A stretch of 64,000 nt of DNA. Source: an uncultured Oscillospiraceae bacterium (lineage in GTDB: Bacteria > Bacillota > Clostridia > Oscillospirales > Oscillospiraceae). A program made the position numbers and the translations under genes. This document shows positions 1 to 7,864 of the stretch, one piece after another. Below the pieces are notes generated by a model. That model had not been told where the DNA came from and made no database searches. It was given only the letters and a program-made list of their open reading frames with translations. The number at the start of each line of letters is the position of its first letter. The stretch's first letter is position 1. The stretch is from assembly GCA_947628185.1 (NCBI GenBank), contig CANQYW010000009.1, positions 1 to 64,000 on the forward strand. The letters run 5' to 3'.

Positions 1-143
1 TCAATCTCAAGCGGAAGAAGTGCGCCCTATCCCCGGCTTATCTCCTTAAAGTATTCGCCTCGTAGGCGATTCCCCTGTCTGCGCCCACTCCCGGGCTGGA
101 TTTTTTCCGCGTCCCGTAGTATAGTTTATATGAGGTGATCGTG

Positions 144-362
144 ATGCTATTTAAGAGACCGAAAATGGGCCCCGCGTTTGACAAGACCGGCAAGGTGCCG
201 GTAATCCGCGCCAGCATCTGTACCGGCGAGAAGGTTGCCGGATTCAAAGAGGTGAAGGGCGGCAAGTTCCACGAGATCGCCCTCATCCGCACAGACGCGG
301 ACCTCAAGGAGTTCATGCGGGAGTACGGCGTCAGCGAGTCCGAGATAAAGACGGAGTGGTGA
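144..362 (+). CDS. small conserved protein of unknown function
   Basis: A 72-residue soluble protein opening MLFKRPKMGP, with a central RASICTGEKVAGFK segment followed by a basic and then acidic C-terminal half. I recall similar short proteins in many Clostridia, sometimes labelled aspartate dehydrogenase although they are far too short for that enzyme; I assign no function. ATG at 144 is preferred over the in-frame GTG at 135 because GAGGTGA at 132-138 sits 5 nt upstream of it. A weak promoter, TGGATT (97-102) with a 17-nt spacer and TATAGT (120-125), lies upstream. Positions 1-134 hold nothing else I can identify. It converges with bioY. Confidence 0.7.
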   Translation: MLFKRPKMGPAFDKTGKVPVIRASICTGEKVAGFKEVKGGKFHEIALIRTDADLKEFMREYGVSESEIKTEW

Positions 363-394
363 CGCGCCGCAGATTTACTGCCGCCCGGCGCGGG

Positions 395-952
395 TCAGAG
401 GTCCCGGGGCTTCGGTATCCTCTGGGACGCCGCCCGCGCCAGGGCGAGTTTAGCAAGGTCGGGGATTATGAAGGGTATGACGCACTTTGAGAGCGCCGCC
501 GCGAACCCTATGGGCTCGCCGCCGGAGTACACGAAGACGAACCACACCGTCCCGAAGAGGTATAGCGCCGCAAGTCCCGCCGCCATGGCGAGCATCTCCG
601 CGAAGGGCCTACAGCCAAGGACCTTTGTCACCGCGCCGTAGATGAGCCCCTGGAAGAGGAACCCCACCAGGTACCCGCCCGTGGGCCCCAGGAGACTCCC
701 GAGGCCGCCGGTGAAGTTTGAGAATACCGGCGCCCCCACGGCCCCCAGCATGAGGTAGACCGCCACGGAGAGCGTCCCCAGCCGTGGGCCCATCACGAAG
801 AGCACGCAGAACACCGCGAAGGTCTGCATGGTGAAGGGCACCGCCGATGGAATACTCACCCAGGCGCACACCGACATGAGTACTGCGCCCAGGGCCGCGT
901 AGGTGAGCTCCCGCGTGGTGAGGCCCCGCCGCTCTTTGCTGTTACCGTCCAT
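395..952 (-). CDS. bioY: BioY, biotin transporter substrate-binding (S) component
   Basis: A 185-residue membrane protein, the normal BioY length. The chain is mostly hydrophobic helices and carries the family signature of Gly-rich loops around FSNFTGGLGSLLGPTGGYL. BioY is the high-affinity biotin-binding S component and works with an energy-coupling (ECF) module or alone; no ECF genes are in the window. The ATG at 952 is chosen because it lies 1 nt after the birA stop, behind the weak SD AAAGG; an upstream reading would overlap birA by about 90 nt and adds a non-membrane N-terminus. It is co-transcribed with birA, so biotin uptake falls under the BirA operator. Confidence 0.93.
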   Translation of the reverse strand: MDGNSKERRGLTTRELTYAALGAVLMSVCAWVSIPSAVPFTMQTFAVFCVLFVMGPRLGTLSVAVYLMLGAVGAPVFSNFTGGLGSLLGPTGGYLVGFLFQGLIYGAVTKVLGCRPFAEMLAMAAGLAALYLFGTVWFVFVYSGGEPIGFAAALSKCVIPFIIPDLAKLALARAASQRIPKPRDL

Positions 953-953
953 T

Positions 954-1928
954 TTACACATCCGCCTTTCTGACACTGACCTCCCCGGAGGATAGAGATT
1001 CCTCCGTGCCGTCCTCATACCGCACGATGAGATGGCAGTTCCCATCCACCGCCAGGGCCACGGCGGGGCGGGAGGAGCCCAGCCGCAGGACGTTTATCTT
1101 CTGCCCAATTAGGAAACTGCGCCGCCTGTATTCCTCCACGAACCCCCGGGAGGGGATACCCCCGTAGGCGGCGCGGAACCGGCGCAGGAAGGCCGCCGCC
1201 AGGGCCGAGCGCACGTTCCGGCAGCGCTCAGTGAGGACCGCCCCCGCGATATCCCGGAGCTCCGGCGGGAACCCGCCCTCGGGCTCCGCGACGTTTATCC
1301 CGATGCCCATGACGGCGTGCTCCACGCCCCCGGACTCCAGGTCGAAACTTGCCTCCGTCAGGATGCCGCAGACCTTGAGCCCCCGGACGTAGACGTCGTT
1401 TACCCATTTTATTGACGACTCCTCCCCCGAGACCTCCTCGATGGCCCCGGCTGCCGCCACGGCAGCGGCGGAGGTTATGAGGGCCGTGTCCTCCGGCGTG
1501 AGTTTCGGCCGCAGCAGCACACTCATGTAGAGCCCAGTCCCCGGCGGGGAATAGAAACTCCTGCCGAGCCTCCCCCTCCCGGCGCTCTGACTGCCGGATA
1601 TGAGGGTGTACCACTCCGGGAGCCCCGGCGCCCGCTCCTTGAGCACCATGTTGGTGGAGGCGCAGGAGCTCACAACCTCCACCGGTATGTGGCCCGCGAG
1701 ATCCCCAAGGCCCCGCTCCACCGCCTCCGCCGTTATGACGTCGCTCACGGCGGAGAGGCGGTAGCCCCGGTTCGTCACCGCCTCGAAGACCGCCCCCTCG
1801 GCCTCCAGGGCCCGGATGTACTTCCACACCGCCGCCCGCGTGACGCCCAGGGACTCCGCAAGTTCACTCCCCGAGACGTAGTCCGGGGAGTTTTCGAGTA
1901 TCTGTAGTAACTGCATCTTCTTGTCCAT
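954..1928 (-). CDS. birA: BirA, bifunctional biotin-protein ligase and biotin operon repressor
   Basis: 324 residues. An N-terminal winged-helix DNA-binding domain (about 1-60, helix around SELAESLGVTRAAVWKYIRA) precedes the biotin ligase core with AGRGRLGR (116-123) binding biotinyl-AMP, KWVNDV (174-179), a GILTE segment and GIGINV, and a small C-terminal SH3-like domain. The enzyme makes biotinyl-5'-AMP and biotinylates the carrier domain of carboxylases; as holo-repressor it binds the bio operator. The N-terminal domain makes it the group II regulatory form. A near-consensus promoter overlapping a BirA-type inverted repeat lies directly upstream, so autorepression of birA-bioY is the expected circuit. 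Confidence 0.95.
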   Translation of the reverse strand: MDKKMQLLQILENSPDYVSGSELAESLGVTRAAVWKYIRALEAEGAVFEAVTNRGYRLSAVSDVITAEAVERGLGDLAGHIPVEVVSSCASTNMVLKERAPGLPEWYTLISGSQSAGRGRLGRSFYSPPGTGLYMSVLLRPKLTPEDTALITSAAAVAAAGAIEEVSGEESSIKWVNDVYVRGLKVCGILTEASFDLESGGVEHAVMGIGINVAEPEGGFPPELRDIAGAVLTERCRNVRSALAAAFLRRFRAAYGGIPSRGFVEEYRRRSFLIGQKINVLRLGSSRPAVALAVDGNCHLIVRYEDGTEESLSSGEVSVRKADV

Positions 1929-1944
1929 ATCATCACCGGGCTAA

Positions 1945-1973
1945 ATTCTACCACCCGAGGCGGGAATTGTCAA
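1945..1973 (-). promoter_or_regulatory. birA-bioY promoter
   Basis: On the minus strand, -35 TTGACA (1973-1968), a 17-nt spacer and -10 TAGAAT (1950-1945). The -35 hexamer lies within one half-site of the BirA operator, so bound repressor would block RNA polymerase. Confidence 0.85.
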
Positions 1974-2000
1974 CTAAAATTAAAAATATAAGTTTACAAT
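1966..2000. promoter_or_regulatory. BirA operator (biotin-responsive inverted repeat)
   Basis: ATTGTCAAC (1966-1974) and GTTTACAAT (1992-2000) form an inverted repeat with one mismatch around a 17-nt AT-rich spacer. This matches the conserved bacterial BirA box (TTGTAAAC and GTTTACAA half-sites, about 16-17 nt apart). Its place over the birA -35 hexamer makes the assignment strong. Confidence 0.85.
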
Positions 2001-2022
2001 CAAACTTCCTCCCCCTGCCGCC

Positions 2023-2051
2023 TTGACGGCCGGGGGTTTGGTGTTTATAAT
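2023..2051 (+). promoter_or_regulatory. promoter of the methyltransferase-pyrophosphatase unit
   Basis: TTGACG (2023-2028), a 17-nt spacer and TATAAT (2046-2051). Transcription would begin near 2058, upstream of the AAAGGA ribosome binding site, which argues against the in-frame starts at 2051 or 2066 for the next gene. Confidence 0.65.
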
Positions 2052-2074
2052 TGCTGGGGAAAGGAATGAGCGGA

Positions 2075-2923
2075 ATGGGCACGAAACTACTGCTGAGCTT
2101 GAATAAATTATTCCCCCTGCCGGTGCACCCCTTTGACCTCCAAAACGAGGGCAAGCAGACGTACGCCCAGTGGCAGTACGAGCGGGGGGAGACCACCATA
2201 GCCTACTATTTGGGCGGGTTCACCCTGGAGGAGATGTTCCGGGACAAGGTGGTGCTGGATATCGGCTGCGGCGCGGCGGGGAAGACGATGTACTACGCCT
2301 CTGCCGGCGGCGTAAGGCACATCGTGGGGATGGACATCCTGCCAAAGTATAAGGAGGAGGCGGAAGACCTCGCCCGGGAGCTGGGGTACGAGGATAAGTT
2401 CACCTTCGTTGCCGGGGACGCGGGGCACACGGGTTTCCCGGACGGCACATTTGACACCATAATAATGAACGACGCCATGGAGCACGTAGCGGACCCCGCG
2501 GCCATACTGCGGGAGGTCCGAAGGATCCTCCGGCCAGGAGGGCGGCTATTTGTGAATTTCCCGCCGGTGGGGCACCCCTTCGGGGCGCACCTGCAGGACC
2601 TCATCGGCATACCCTGGGTCTGGTCGCTATTCAGTGAGGACACCTTGGTCAAGGGTTATAAGGAGCTCTGCGCCACAGTGCCGGACGGGGACGAGAGGAT
2701 AGAGTTCAGGATATCCAAGAACGCGGAGGGACGGGAGTATTTCTCCTACATAAACCGCATGACCATCAAGTGGTTCAACAGATTAAAGGACGCCTCGGGC
2801 CTCAAAACGGTGTACTACCGGGAGGTGCCGCTGAGAAAATTCCTGACGCCTCTCGCGAAGCTCCCCCTGACGAAGGAGCACTTCATAAAGATGGTTGTAT
2901 GCGTGCTGGAGAAAGAGAAGTAA
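2075..2923 (+). CDS. class I SAM-dependent methyltransferase
   Basis: 282 residues with a methyltransferase-11-type Rossmann core. Motif I VLDIGCGAAGK (about 60-70) binds S-adenosylmethionine, an acidic residue follows in GMDI, MNDAMEHV is the motif IV region and LRPGGRLFVNFPP the post-motif. The C-terminal third is probably substrate-specific. The substrate cannot be told; the nearest relatives I would expect are small-molecule or lipid/quinone-type methyltransferases. ATG 2075 has AAAGGA 9 nt upstream, whereas ATG 2066 touches the same SD. The pyrophosphatase follows after 16 nt, so the two are probably co-transcribed. Confidence 0.85.
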   Translation: MGTKLLLSLNKLFPLPVHPFDLQNEGKQTYAQWQYERGETTIAYYLGGFTLEEMFRDKVVLDIGCGAAGKTMYYASAGGVRHIVGMDILPKYKEEAEDLARELGYEDKFTFVAGDAGHTGFPDGTFDTIIMNDAMEHVADPAAILREVRRILRPGGRLFVNFPPVGHPFGAHLQDLIGIPWVWSLFSEDTLVKGYKELCATVPDGDERIEFRISKNAEGREYFSYINRMTIKWFNRLKDASGLKTVYYREVPLRKFLTPLAKLPLTKEHFIKMVVCVLEKEK

Positions 2924-2939
2924 AAATCGGAGGAATAGA

Positions 2940-4556
2940 ATGGAACACATCTACGTCACGGGCCACCGCAACCCCGACACGGACTCGATAGTCTCTGCGA
3001 TGGCCTACGCCGCCCTTCGGAACGCCACCGGGGAGCGGGAGTACATAGCGGCGCGTCTGGGGCACATCTCCGACGAGACCCAGATGATACTGGAGCGTTT
3101 CGGCTTTGAGCCGCCGCTCTTTATAAGCGACATGCGCACCCAGGTGCAGGACCTGGACTTCGACGTGCCGCCCATCTTAAATGAGGCCGTCACCGTGAAC
3201 CGTGTCTGGTCCGCCATGGAGGAGGACAAGCACATCTCCGCCATACCCATAACCGACGACGACGGGCACCTCGCTGGGATGATGACCGCCGGGGACATAG
3301 CCTCCTACGACGTCAAGAATATAGACGACCCCCGGCTTGACAACGTGCCGCTCTTCAACATACTGAGCGTCTTAGAGGGGCAGATACGCTGCGAGGGGGA
3401 GGAGATATTAAATTCCGTCTCCGGGGAGGTGGTCATAGCCCTCCCCAGGAACCCGGAACTGCCAGTCCTTGATAGTTCCGACGCGGTGCTCGTCTGCGGC
3501 CACCAGCCCGAGATAATAAGAAGGGCCGTGGAGCTGGGCGTCAGATGCGTCATACTCTGCCAGGCGGACCTGCCGGAGGACATCGCGGCGGCGCCGGGCA
3601 ACACCACCGTCATATCCACCCCCTATGACAGTCTCCGGGCGGTGAGGCGCATATTCCAGGCGCTGCCCGTGGGGCGCCTCACAAAGCGGGAGGGTATACA
3701 GTCCTTCCACCTCACGGACTACATTGACGACGTCCGTGAAGTGGTGCTCAAGAGCCGCTACAGGAGCTACCCCATCCTCGACGCCCAGGACAAGGTGGTG
3801 GGGACACTCTCAAGGTACCACCTAATAAAACCCCGGCGCAAGAAGGTGGTGCTGGTGGACCACAACGAGGTATCCCAGTCCGTGCCCGGACTCGACCAGA
3901 CGGACATACTGGCCATAATCGACCACCACCGCCTGGCGGACATCCAGACCCAGAACCCGATCTATGTGCGCAACGAGCCCGTGGGGAGCACCTGCACTAT
4001 AGTCGCCGTCATGTTCCAGGAGCGGGGCATAATGCCCTCCATAAAGCTGGCGGGCCTCATGGCCGCCGGGATAATCTCGGACACCGTCATGTTCAAGAGC
4101 CCCACATCCACCGCCCTTGACCGGCGCATGGCGGAGCGCCTTGCCAGTATAGCGGGGCTCTCCGTTGACAAGCTGGGACTTGAGATATTCTCCGCCTCCT
4201 CCCCGGAGGACAAGCCTGTGCGGGATATGCTCTTCGCGGACTTCAAGGAGTTCCACATAGCCGGCCACGCCTTCGGCATAAGCCAGATAACATGTATGGA
4301 CTCCGATAGGCACCTAAAGCGCAAGGAGGAGTTTTTGGGGCTCATGGAGGAGACAAAAAAGAAGAACGGCTACAGCATGATGATCCTCATGCTCACCGAC
4401 GTGCTCATCGAGGGCAGCAAGATACTGTGCCTCGGCGGGGAGGACACCTTCAACCAGGCCTTCAATGTGGAGCTCCGGGACCACGAGGCGTTCCTGCCGG
4501 GGATAATGTCCCGGAAAAAACAGATGGTGCCGTCCCTCTCGGCACTTTGGGGATAA
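2940..4556 (+). CDS. CBS/DRTGG-regulated family II inorganic pyrophosphatase
   Basis: 538 residues, much longer than simple PpaC (about 310). The N-terminal DHH half opens with GHRNPDTDS (8-16), whose His and Asp residues bind manganese. A regulatory insert follows: a CBS domain, a DRTGG domain and a second CBS domain (about 70-300). The DHH motif IIDHHRL and a DHHA2 domain complete the enzyme. It hydrolyses pyrophosphate to phosphate in the cytoplasm and so pulls biosynthetic reactions forward. In characterised CBS-DRTGG enzymes the insert senses adenine nucleotides and diadenosine polyphosphates. The start has GGAGGA 5 nt upstream. A hairpin terminator follows the stop. Confidence 0.92.
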   Translation: MEHIYVTGHRNPDTDSIVSAMAYAALRNATGEREYIAARLGHISDETQMILERFGFEPPLFISDMRTQVQDLDFDVPPILNEAVTVNRVWSAMEEDKHISAIPITDDDGHLAGMMTAGDIASYDVKNIDDPRLDNVPLFNILSVLEGQIRCEGEEILNSVSGEVVIALPRNPELPVLDSSDAVLVCGHQPEIIRRAVELGVRCVILCQADLPEDIAAAPGNTTVISTPYDSLRAVRRIFQALPVGRLTKREGIQSFHLTDYIDDVREVVLKSRYRSYPILDAQDKVVGTLSRYHLIKPRRKKVVLVDHNEVSQSVPGLDQTDILAIIDHHRLADIQTQNPIYVRNEPVGSTCTIVAVMFQERGIMPSIKLAGLMAAGIISDTVMFKSPTSTALDRRMAERLASIAGLSVDKLGLEIFSASSPEDKPVRDMLFADFKEFHIAGHAFGISQITCMDSDRHLKRKEEFLGLMEETKKKNGYSMMILMLTDVLIEGSKILCLGGEDTFNQAFNVELRDHEAFLPGIMSRKKQMVPSLSALWG

Positions 4557-4569
4557 AAAAACTGTCGAA

Positions 4570-4606
4570 AAAGCCTGACGCATTTTTTCGCGTCAGGCTT
4601 TCTTGT
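4570..4606. terminator. bidirectional intrinsic terminator
   Basis: A perfect stem of at least 11 bp (4571-4581 with 4590-4600) encloses an 8-nt loop. The plus side ends in a T-rich tail; on the minus side a run of seven T follows the stem. It sits between two convergent genes and probably serves both. Confidence 0.85.
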
Positions 4607-4619
4607 TGGGATTTTTAGC

Positions 4620-5993
4620 TTATTTTTTCTTCTGCTGGGCCTGGGCGCCGAAGGCGCTGCCGTCGCCGGTGAGGCCGTCCCGGCGGAGCATGGCCTCCAG
4701 GACGTCGATATCGGAGGAGATGTCCATGGCGTCGGACTCGTAGAGCTTGTCCAACTGTTTTCTAAAGCCGTCCACCAGGGTGTCCAAGATGTGCTCAATT
4801 TCGGACTTGGCGGCGCGGACATTCTCCCCATCCGCGCCGGAGCGCTCGAACTGGGCGTAGGAGCGCAGGAGCTTGAGGGTCGTTGGCAGATAGTAGCTCA
4901 TAAAGCTCTTTATCTGGGGCTCCTTCTCGGGCTTCTGCTGGACCTCCCGGAATATGGAGGAGGCCAGGCGCTCCATCTCGTCTATCCTGGCGGAGACGTC
5001 CGGGTCGTGGATGTCGTCATTTAGTTTCCTTATTTCCCGGATGATGGACTTGTAGCGGTCCTCGCCGTCGGGCTCCGCCGCCGGCTCCGGCTCGCGGGCG
5101 GCCAGGGGGTCGAGGATGAGGAGTCCGCTGCCCTGGTCGATGTAGGCGTCCCTGGGGAGGAGGCCCTTCTCCATCATGGCCTCCAGGTCCTTGCGGCAGC
5201 GGCGCTCGGAGACGCCGGACTTTGAGGCCAGCTCCGAGACCGGCACCTTCACCCGGCCCATGGCCGCCGCCTCGTATATCCTAAAGCGGTTCTCCCGCTT
5301 TTTGAGGAATCCCCGGTAGAATAGGCACCCGGCGCCGCCCGCCGCCATGGAGAGGAACGTCATGGAGTCCGATAGCACCGACTGCCAGTACACACTGCCG
5401 AGATCTGAGAGGCACGCTATGAAACCGAGACCGCCGAAACACGCCATTATCATGCCGAAGACCAGCAGGAACTTCTTGAGCCTATTGGAGGACTGGGCCT
5501 CCTTCTCGGCGGCGGAGGGGGCGGTGCTCTTGGCGCGGGGGGTCTCCCGGGGCGGGGAGGTGTGGGAGGTGGGGCCGTTATTTGTTGTGGCGCGGCCGCC
5601 GGGGGCGGAGGCGCGGTTCTGGGGACGTGCCGCCGCGGGGTTTATTATTATGGTCTTGTCAATATAGTTAATGTAGGCGTTGGGGCCGAACTGCCCCTCC
5701 GCCACCATCTTCTGTAGATCCCCGAGGGCCGTCTCATAACTCACCCCGATGGCGGAGGCGAGATAGTCTATGCTCATGGCGCCCCTATCCTTGGAGAGGA
5801 TCTTATACTTTTCCATCCTGAGGTTCTGCTTTGAGTCCGCGCCCAGATTCTTCTGGGGTTTCTTCTTAAAGACGCCGAATTTCCACAGGAGCATCAGTAT
5901 CCCCAGGGGCCAGGCTACGCTGAAGGCCACCATGAGGCCCACAAAGAATATGAAATTTGACGCGAAACCGTCGTTGGAGTTCTTATTTTCCAT
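4620..5993 (-). CDS. membrane XpaC-like protein with two winged-helix units
   Basis: 457 residues. An N-terminal membrane segment (14-42) is followed by a winged-helix-like unit (about 60-120), a Pro/Thr-rich linker, two further membrane segments (172-195 and 203-227), a second winged-helix-like unit (about 237-297) and a helical C-terminal domain (about 310-440) resembling the XpaC family (5-bromo-4-chloroindolyl phosphate hydrolysis protein). Both winged-helix units end in an AYI stretch and an ILDP/IINP strand, so they look like an internal duplication. The biochemical role is unknown. XpaC genes often adjoin a TelA-like gene, which is absent here. SD GAGGAGG precedes the ATG. Confidence 0.7.
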   Translation of the reverse strand: MENKNSNDGFASNFIFFVGLMVAFSVAWPLGILMLLWKFGVFKKKPQKNLGADSKQNLRMEKYKILSKDRGAMSIDYLASAIGVSYETALGDLQKMVAEGQFGPNAYINYIDKTIIINPAAARPQNRASAPGGRATTNNGPTSHTSPPRETPRAKSTAPSAAEKEAQSSNRLKKFLLVFGMIMACFGGLGFIACLSDLGSVYWQSVLSDSMTFLSMAAGGAGCLFYRGFLKKRENRFRIYEAAAMGRVKVPVSELASKSGVSERRCRKDLEAMMEKGLLPRDAYIDQGSGLLILDPLAAREPEPAAEPDGEDRYKSIIREIRKLNDDIHDPDVSARIDEMERLASSIFREVQQKPEKEPQIKSFMSYYLPTTLKLLRSYAQFERSGADGENVRAAKSEIEHILDTLVDGFRKQLDKLYESDAMDISSDIDVLEAMLRRDGLTGDGSAFGAQAQQKKK

Positions 5994-6035
5994 GGCCTGT
6001 CCTCCTCACCGATAGAATGACCCGGGTGGTATATA

Positions 6036-6064
6036 GATTATGACACTTTTTTCTATTTGTCAAG
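6036..6064 (-). promoter_or_regulatory. promoter of the XpaC-like gene
   Basis: On the minus strand, TTGACA (6064-6059), 17-nt spacer and TAATCT (6041-6036). The -35 lies inside the 3' end of the upstream gene at 6053-6466, giving the XpaC-like gene its own start point. Confidence 0.6.
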
Positions 6065-6466
6065 TATGACATTGTTGAGCCCGTTCTCCTCAAACTCGTC
6101 GAGGTACACGTCCATGCGGCGGGCCAGGTCCTCCTCGTCGTTGAGGTCCGCCTGCTCCAGCTCCATGTCCCGGCGGGCCAGCTCCTCGGCCAGGATGTCG
6201 TAGAAGACCATGTCCTCGTACTCCATTATGGCCTCGTGGATGCCCCCGCTCTCAAAGGCCGCCGAGGGGACGATGCGCCCCCGGCAGATGTCATAGAGCT
6301 GGCTGTAGCCGCTGTCCTGGAGGCACTGGGAGAACACCAGGCTCTCCACGTCGTCGTAGTCCTCGAACCTATCATATCCCCGCTGGGAATTCAGTATCCA
6401 GTTGCCCACATAGACTAAATCAAGGAGACGGCGGAACTCCTTGTCAGTGAGGTCGAAGTTGATCAT
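6053..6466 (-). CDS. acidic conserved hypothetical protein
   Basis: 137 residues, soluble and strongly acidic, without membrane segments or a signal peptide. The N-terminus MINFDLTDKEFRRLLDLVYVG and the middle segment IMEYEDMVFYDILAEELARRD are helical in character. I do not recognise the family. It is supported as a gene by SD GGAGG 9 nt upstream of the ATG, by protein-like composition throughout and by fitting tightly between neighbours. It is read in the same direction as the XpaC-like gene and ends 59 nt before it, so the two may be partly co-transcribed; a separate promoter for the latter overlaps its 3' end. Confidence 0.75.
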   Translation of the reverse strand: MINFDLTDKEFRRLLDLVYVGNWILNSQRGYDRFEDYDDVESLVFSQCLQDSGYSQLYDICRGRIVPSAAFESGGIHEAIMEYEDMVFYDILAEELARRDMELEQADLNDEEDLARRMDVYLDEFEENGLNNVILDK

Positions 6467-6533
6467 ATGCTTGCCTCCAATCAGTGCTATTACAGTATAG
6501 CAAATATCTTAGAGAAATTCTACAATTTAATAC

Positions 6534-6562
6534 TTGTTTTATTTTCTAATATCGAATATCAT
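6534..6562 (+). promoter_or_regulatory. murI operon promoter
   Basis: TTGTTT (6534-6539), 17-nt spacer and TATCAT (6557-6562) within an AT-rich interval between divergent genes; the start point would be near 6569, before the murI SD. Confidence 0.5.
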
Positions 6563-6594
6563 ATGGTGTGTGTGACGATTGGGGGAATGTGAGA

Positions 6595-7410
6595 ATGGAT
6601 CTGCGGCCCATAGGGGTCTTTGACTCCGGGCTCGGGGGACTGACGTGCGTGAAAAAACTCATCGAGGTCCTTCCAAATGAGGATATAATATACTTTGGCG
6701 ACACGGGCCGGGTGCCCTACGGCGGCAGGTCCCGGGAGACCATAAAGAAGTACGCCCGCCAGGACATAGCGTTCCTACAGAGTTTCGACGTGAAGGCCGT
6801 GGTGGCCGCCTGCGGGACGGTCAGCACGAACGGTCTCGGGGAGATATCCGGGGAGTACAGGATACCCATCCGGGGCGTCGTGCGGGCGGCGGCGGAGGCC
6901 GCGGCCCGGGCCACCAGGAACGGCCGCGTGGGACTCATCGGCACCAAGGCATCCATCCGCAGCACGGTCTATGACGACATGCTCCTTGCCGCGCGGCCCG
7001 GGGTCTCCATATTCAAGCGGGCCTGTCCGCTCTTTGTCCCTCTGGTGGAGGACGGCCGGGGCCCCGGGGACAGGGTACTGGAGCTGGTGGCGGAGGAGTA
7101 CTTGCGGGATATGCTAAACTCCGGCGTGGACACGCTCATCATGGGCTGTACCCACTACCCCATAATCCGGGACGTGATAGCCGGCGTCATGGGGCCGGAC
7201 GTGACGCTCATTGACCCCGGCGCGGAGACGGCCCTGGCCCTCCGGGGGGAGCTGGAGGCCGGCGGGGCCCTCAGAGAGGGGGACACCGGCACCCGGCGCT
7301 ACTTTGTCAGCGACAGCACAGAGGACTTCGGCGCCGCCGCCTCCATCTTCTTAGGCTCCCATGTGGAGGGAGACGTGGAGCAGATATCCCTTGACGAGAT
7401 ACTGCGTTAG
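6595..7410 (+). CDS. murI: glutamate racemase MurI
   Basis: 271 residues. It interconverts L- and D-glutamate to supply D-Glu for peptidoglycan. FDSGLGG (D10, S11) and GRVPYGGRS are the substrate-binding loops; the two catalytic cysteines are C73 in AACGTVS and C184 in MGCTHYP. The first motif normally reads CNT; here Asn is replaced by Gly (C-G-T), a noticeable change in a substrate-contacting position, although the rest of the fold is intact. ATG 6595 is chosen over GTG 6568 because GGGGGAA lies 7 nt upstream and the MDLRPIGVFDSG start aligns with the family. It heads a unit with the DUF1934 gene and argS. Confidence 0.92.
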   Translation: MDLRPIGVFDSGLGGLTCVKKLIEVLPNEDIIYFGDTGRVPYGGRSRETIKKYARQDIAFLQSFDVKAVVAACGTVSTNGLGEISGEYRIPIRGVVRAAAEAAARATRNGRVGLIGTKASIRSTVYDDMLLAARPGVSIFKRACPLFVPLVEDGRGPGDRVLELVAEEYLRDMLNSGVDTLIMGCTHYPIIRDVIAGVMGPDVTLIDPGAETALALRGELEAGGALREGDTGTRRYFVSDSTEDFGAAASIFLGSHVEGDVEQISLDEILR

Positions 7411-7436
7411 GACAATAATATTTGAAGGGAACGTAT

Positions 7437-7850
7437 ATGAAGGACGCAATACTCACAATTAAAGGTTTGACCGGGGTGGACGAGTCTGGCGAGGAGATCG
7501 AGCTCGTCACCGACGGCCAGTACAGCTTTGAGGACAAGAAGGCCGCCATAGAGTACATGGAGAGCGAGCTCACCGGTATGCGCGGCACCCGCACGGCCTT
7601 CTCCGTGGGACCCGAGGGCGTTATGATAACCCGCAGCGGCACCGTCAATATGCACATGCTCTTCCAGCAGGGGCGCAAGAACTACTTCAACTATATCACC
7701 CCCTACGGCTCCATGACCATGGGCGTGGACACCCAGAGCATACGAAACGAGCTCAACGAGCGGGGCGGCAGGCTGGAGGTAAAGTACGTCATGGACCTGG
7801 GCTGCTCCGTGGTGAGCCGCAGGAAACTTGAGATAGACATAAGAGCGTGA
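7437..7850 (+). CDS. DUF1934 (YwiB-like) beta-barrel protein
   Basis: 137 residues with no signal or membrane segment. The pattern MKDAILTIKG, a central MRGTRTAFSVGPEGVMITRSG, and YITPYGSMTMGVDT followed by LEVKYVMDLG is that of the DUF1934/YwiB family, small calycin-like barrels. Their function is not established. Their genes very often sit directly before argS in Firmicutes, exactly as here, which supports the call and suggests co-regulation. ATG 7437 has AAGGGA 6 nt upstream. Gaps are 26 nt to murI and 14 nt to argS. Confidence 0.88.
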   Translation: MKDAILTIKGLTGVDESGEEIELVTDGQYSFEDKKAAIEYMESELTGMRGTRTAFSVGPEGVMITRSGTVNMHMLFQQGRKNYFNYITPYGSMTMGVDTQSIRNELNERGGRLEVKYVMDLGCSVVSRRKLEIDIRA

Positions 7851-7864
7851 TGGGAGAAGAGAGA

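Noticed and set aside
1..134. Left edge considered as the 3' end of a gene entering the window
   Set aside because: One plus-strand frame stays open until 138 but its translation is Arg/Ser/Pro-rich and matches nothing I know; the evidence is too weak to annotate.
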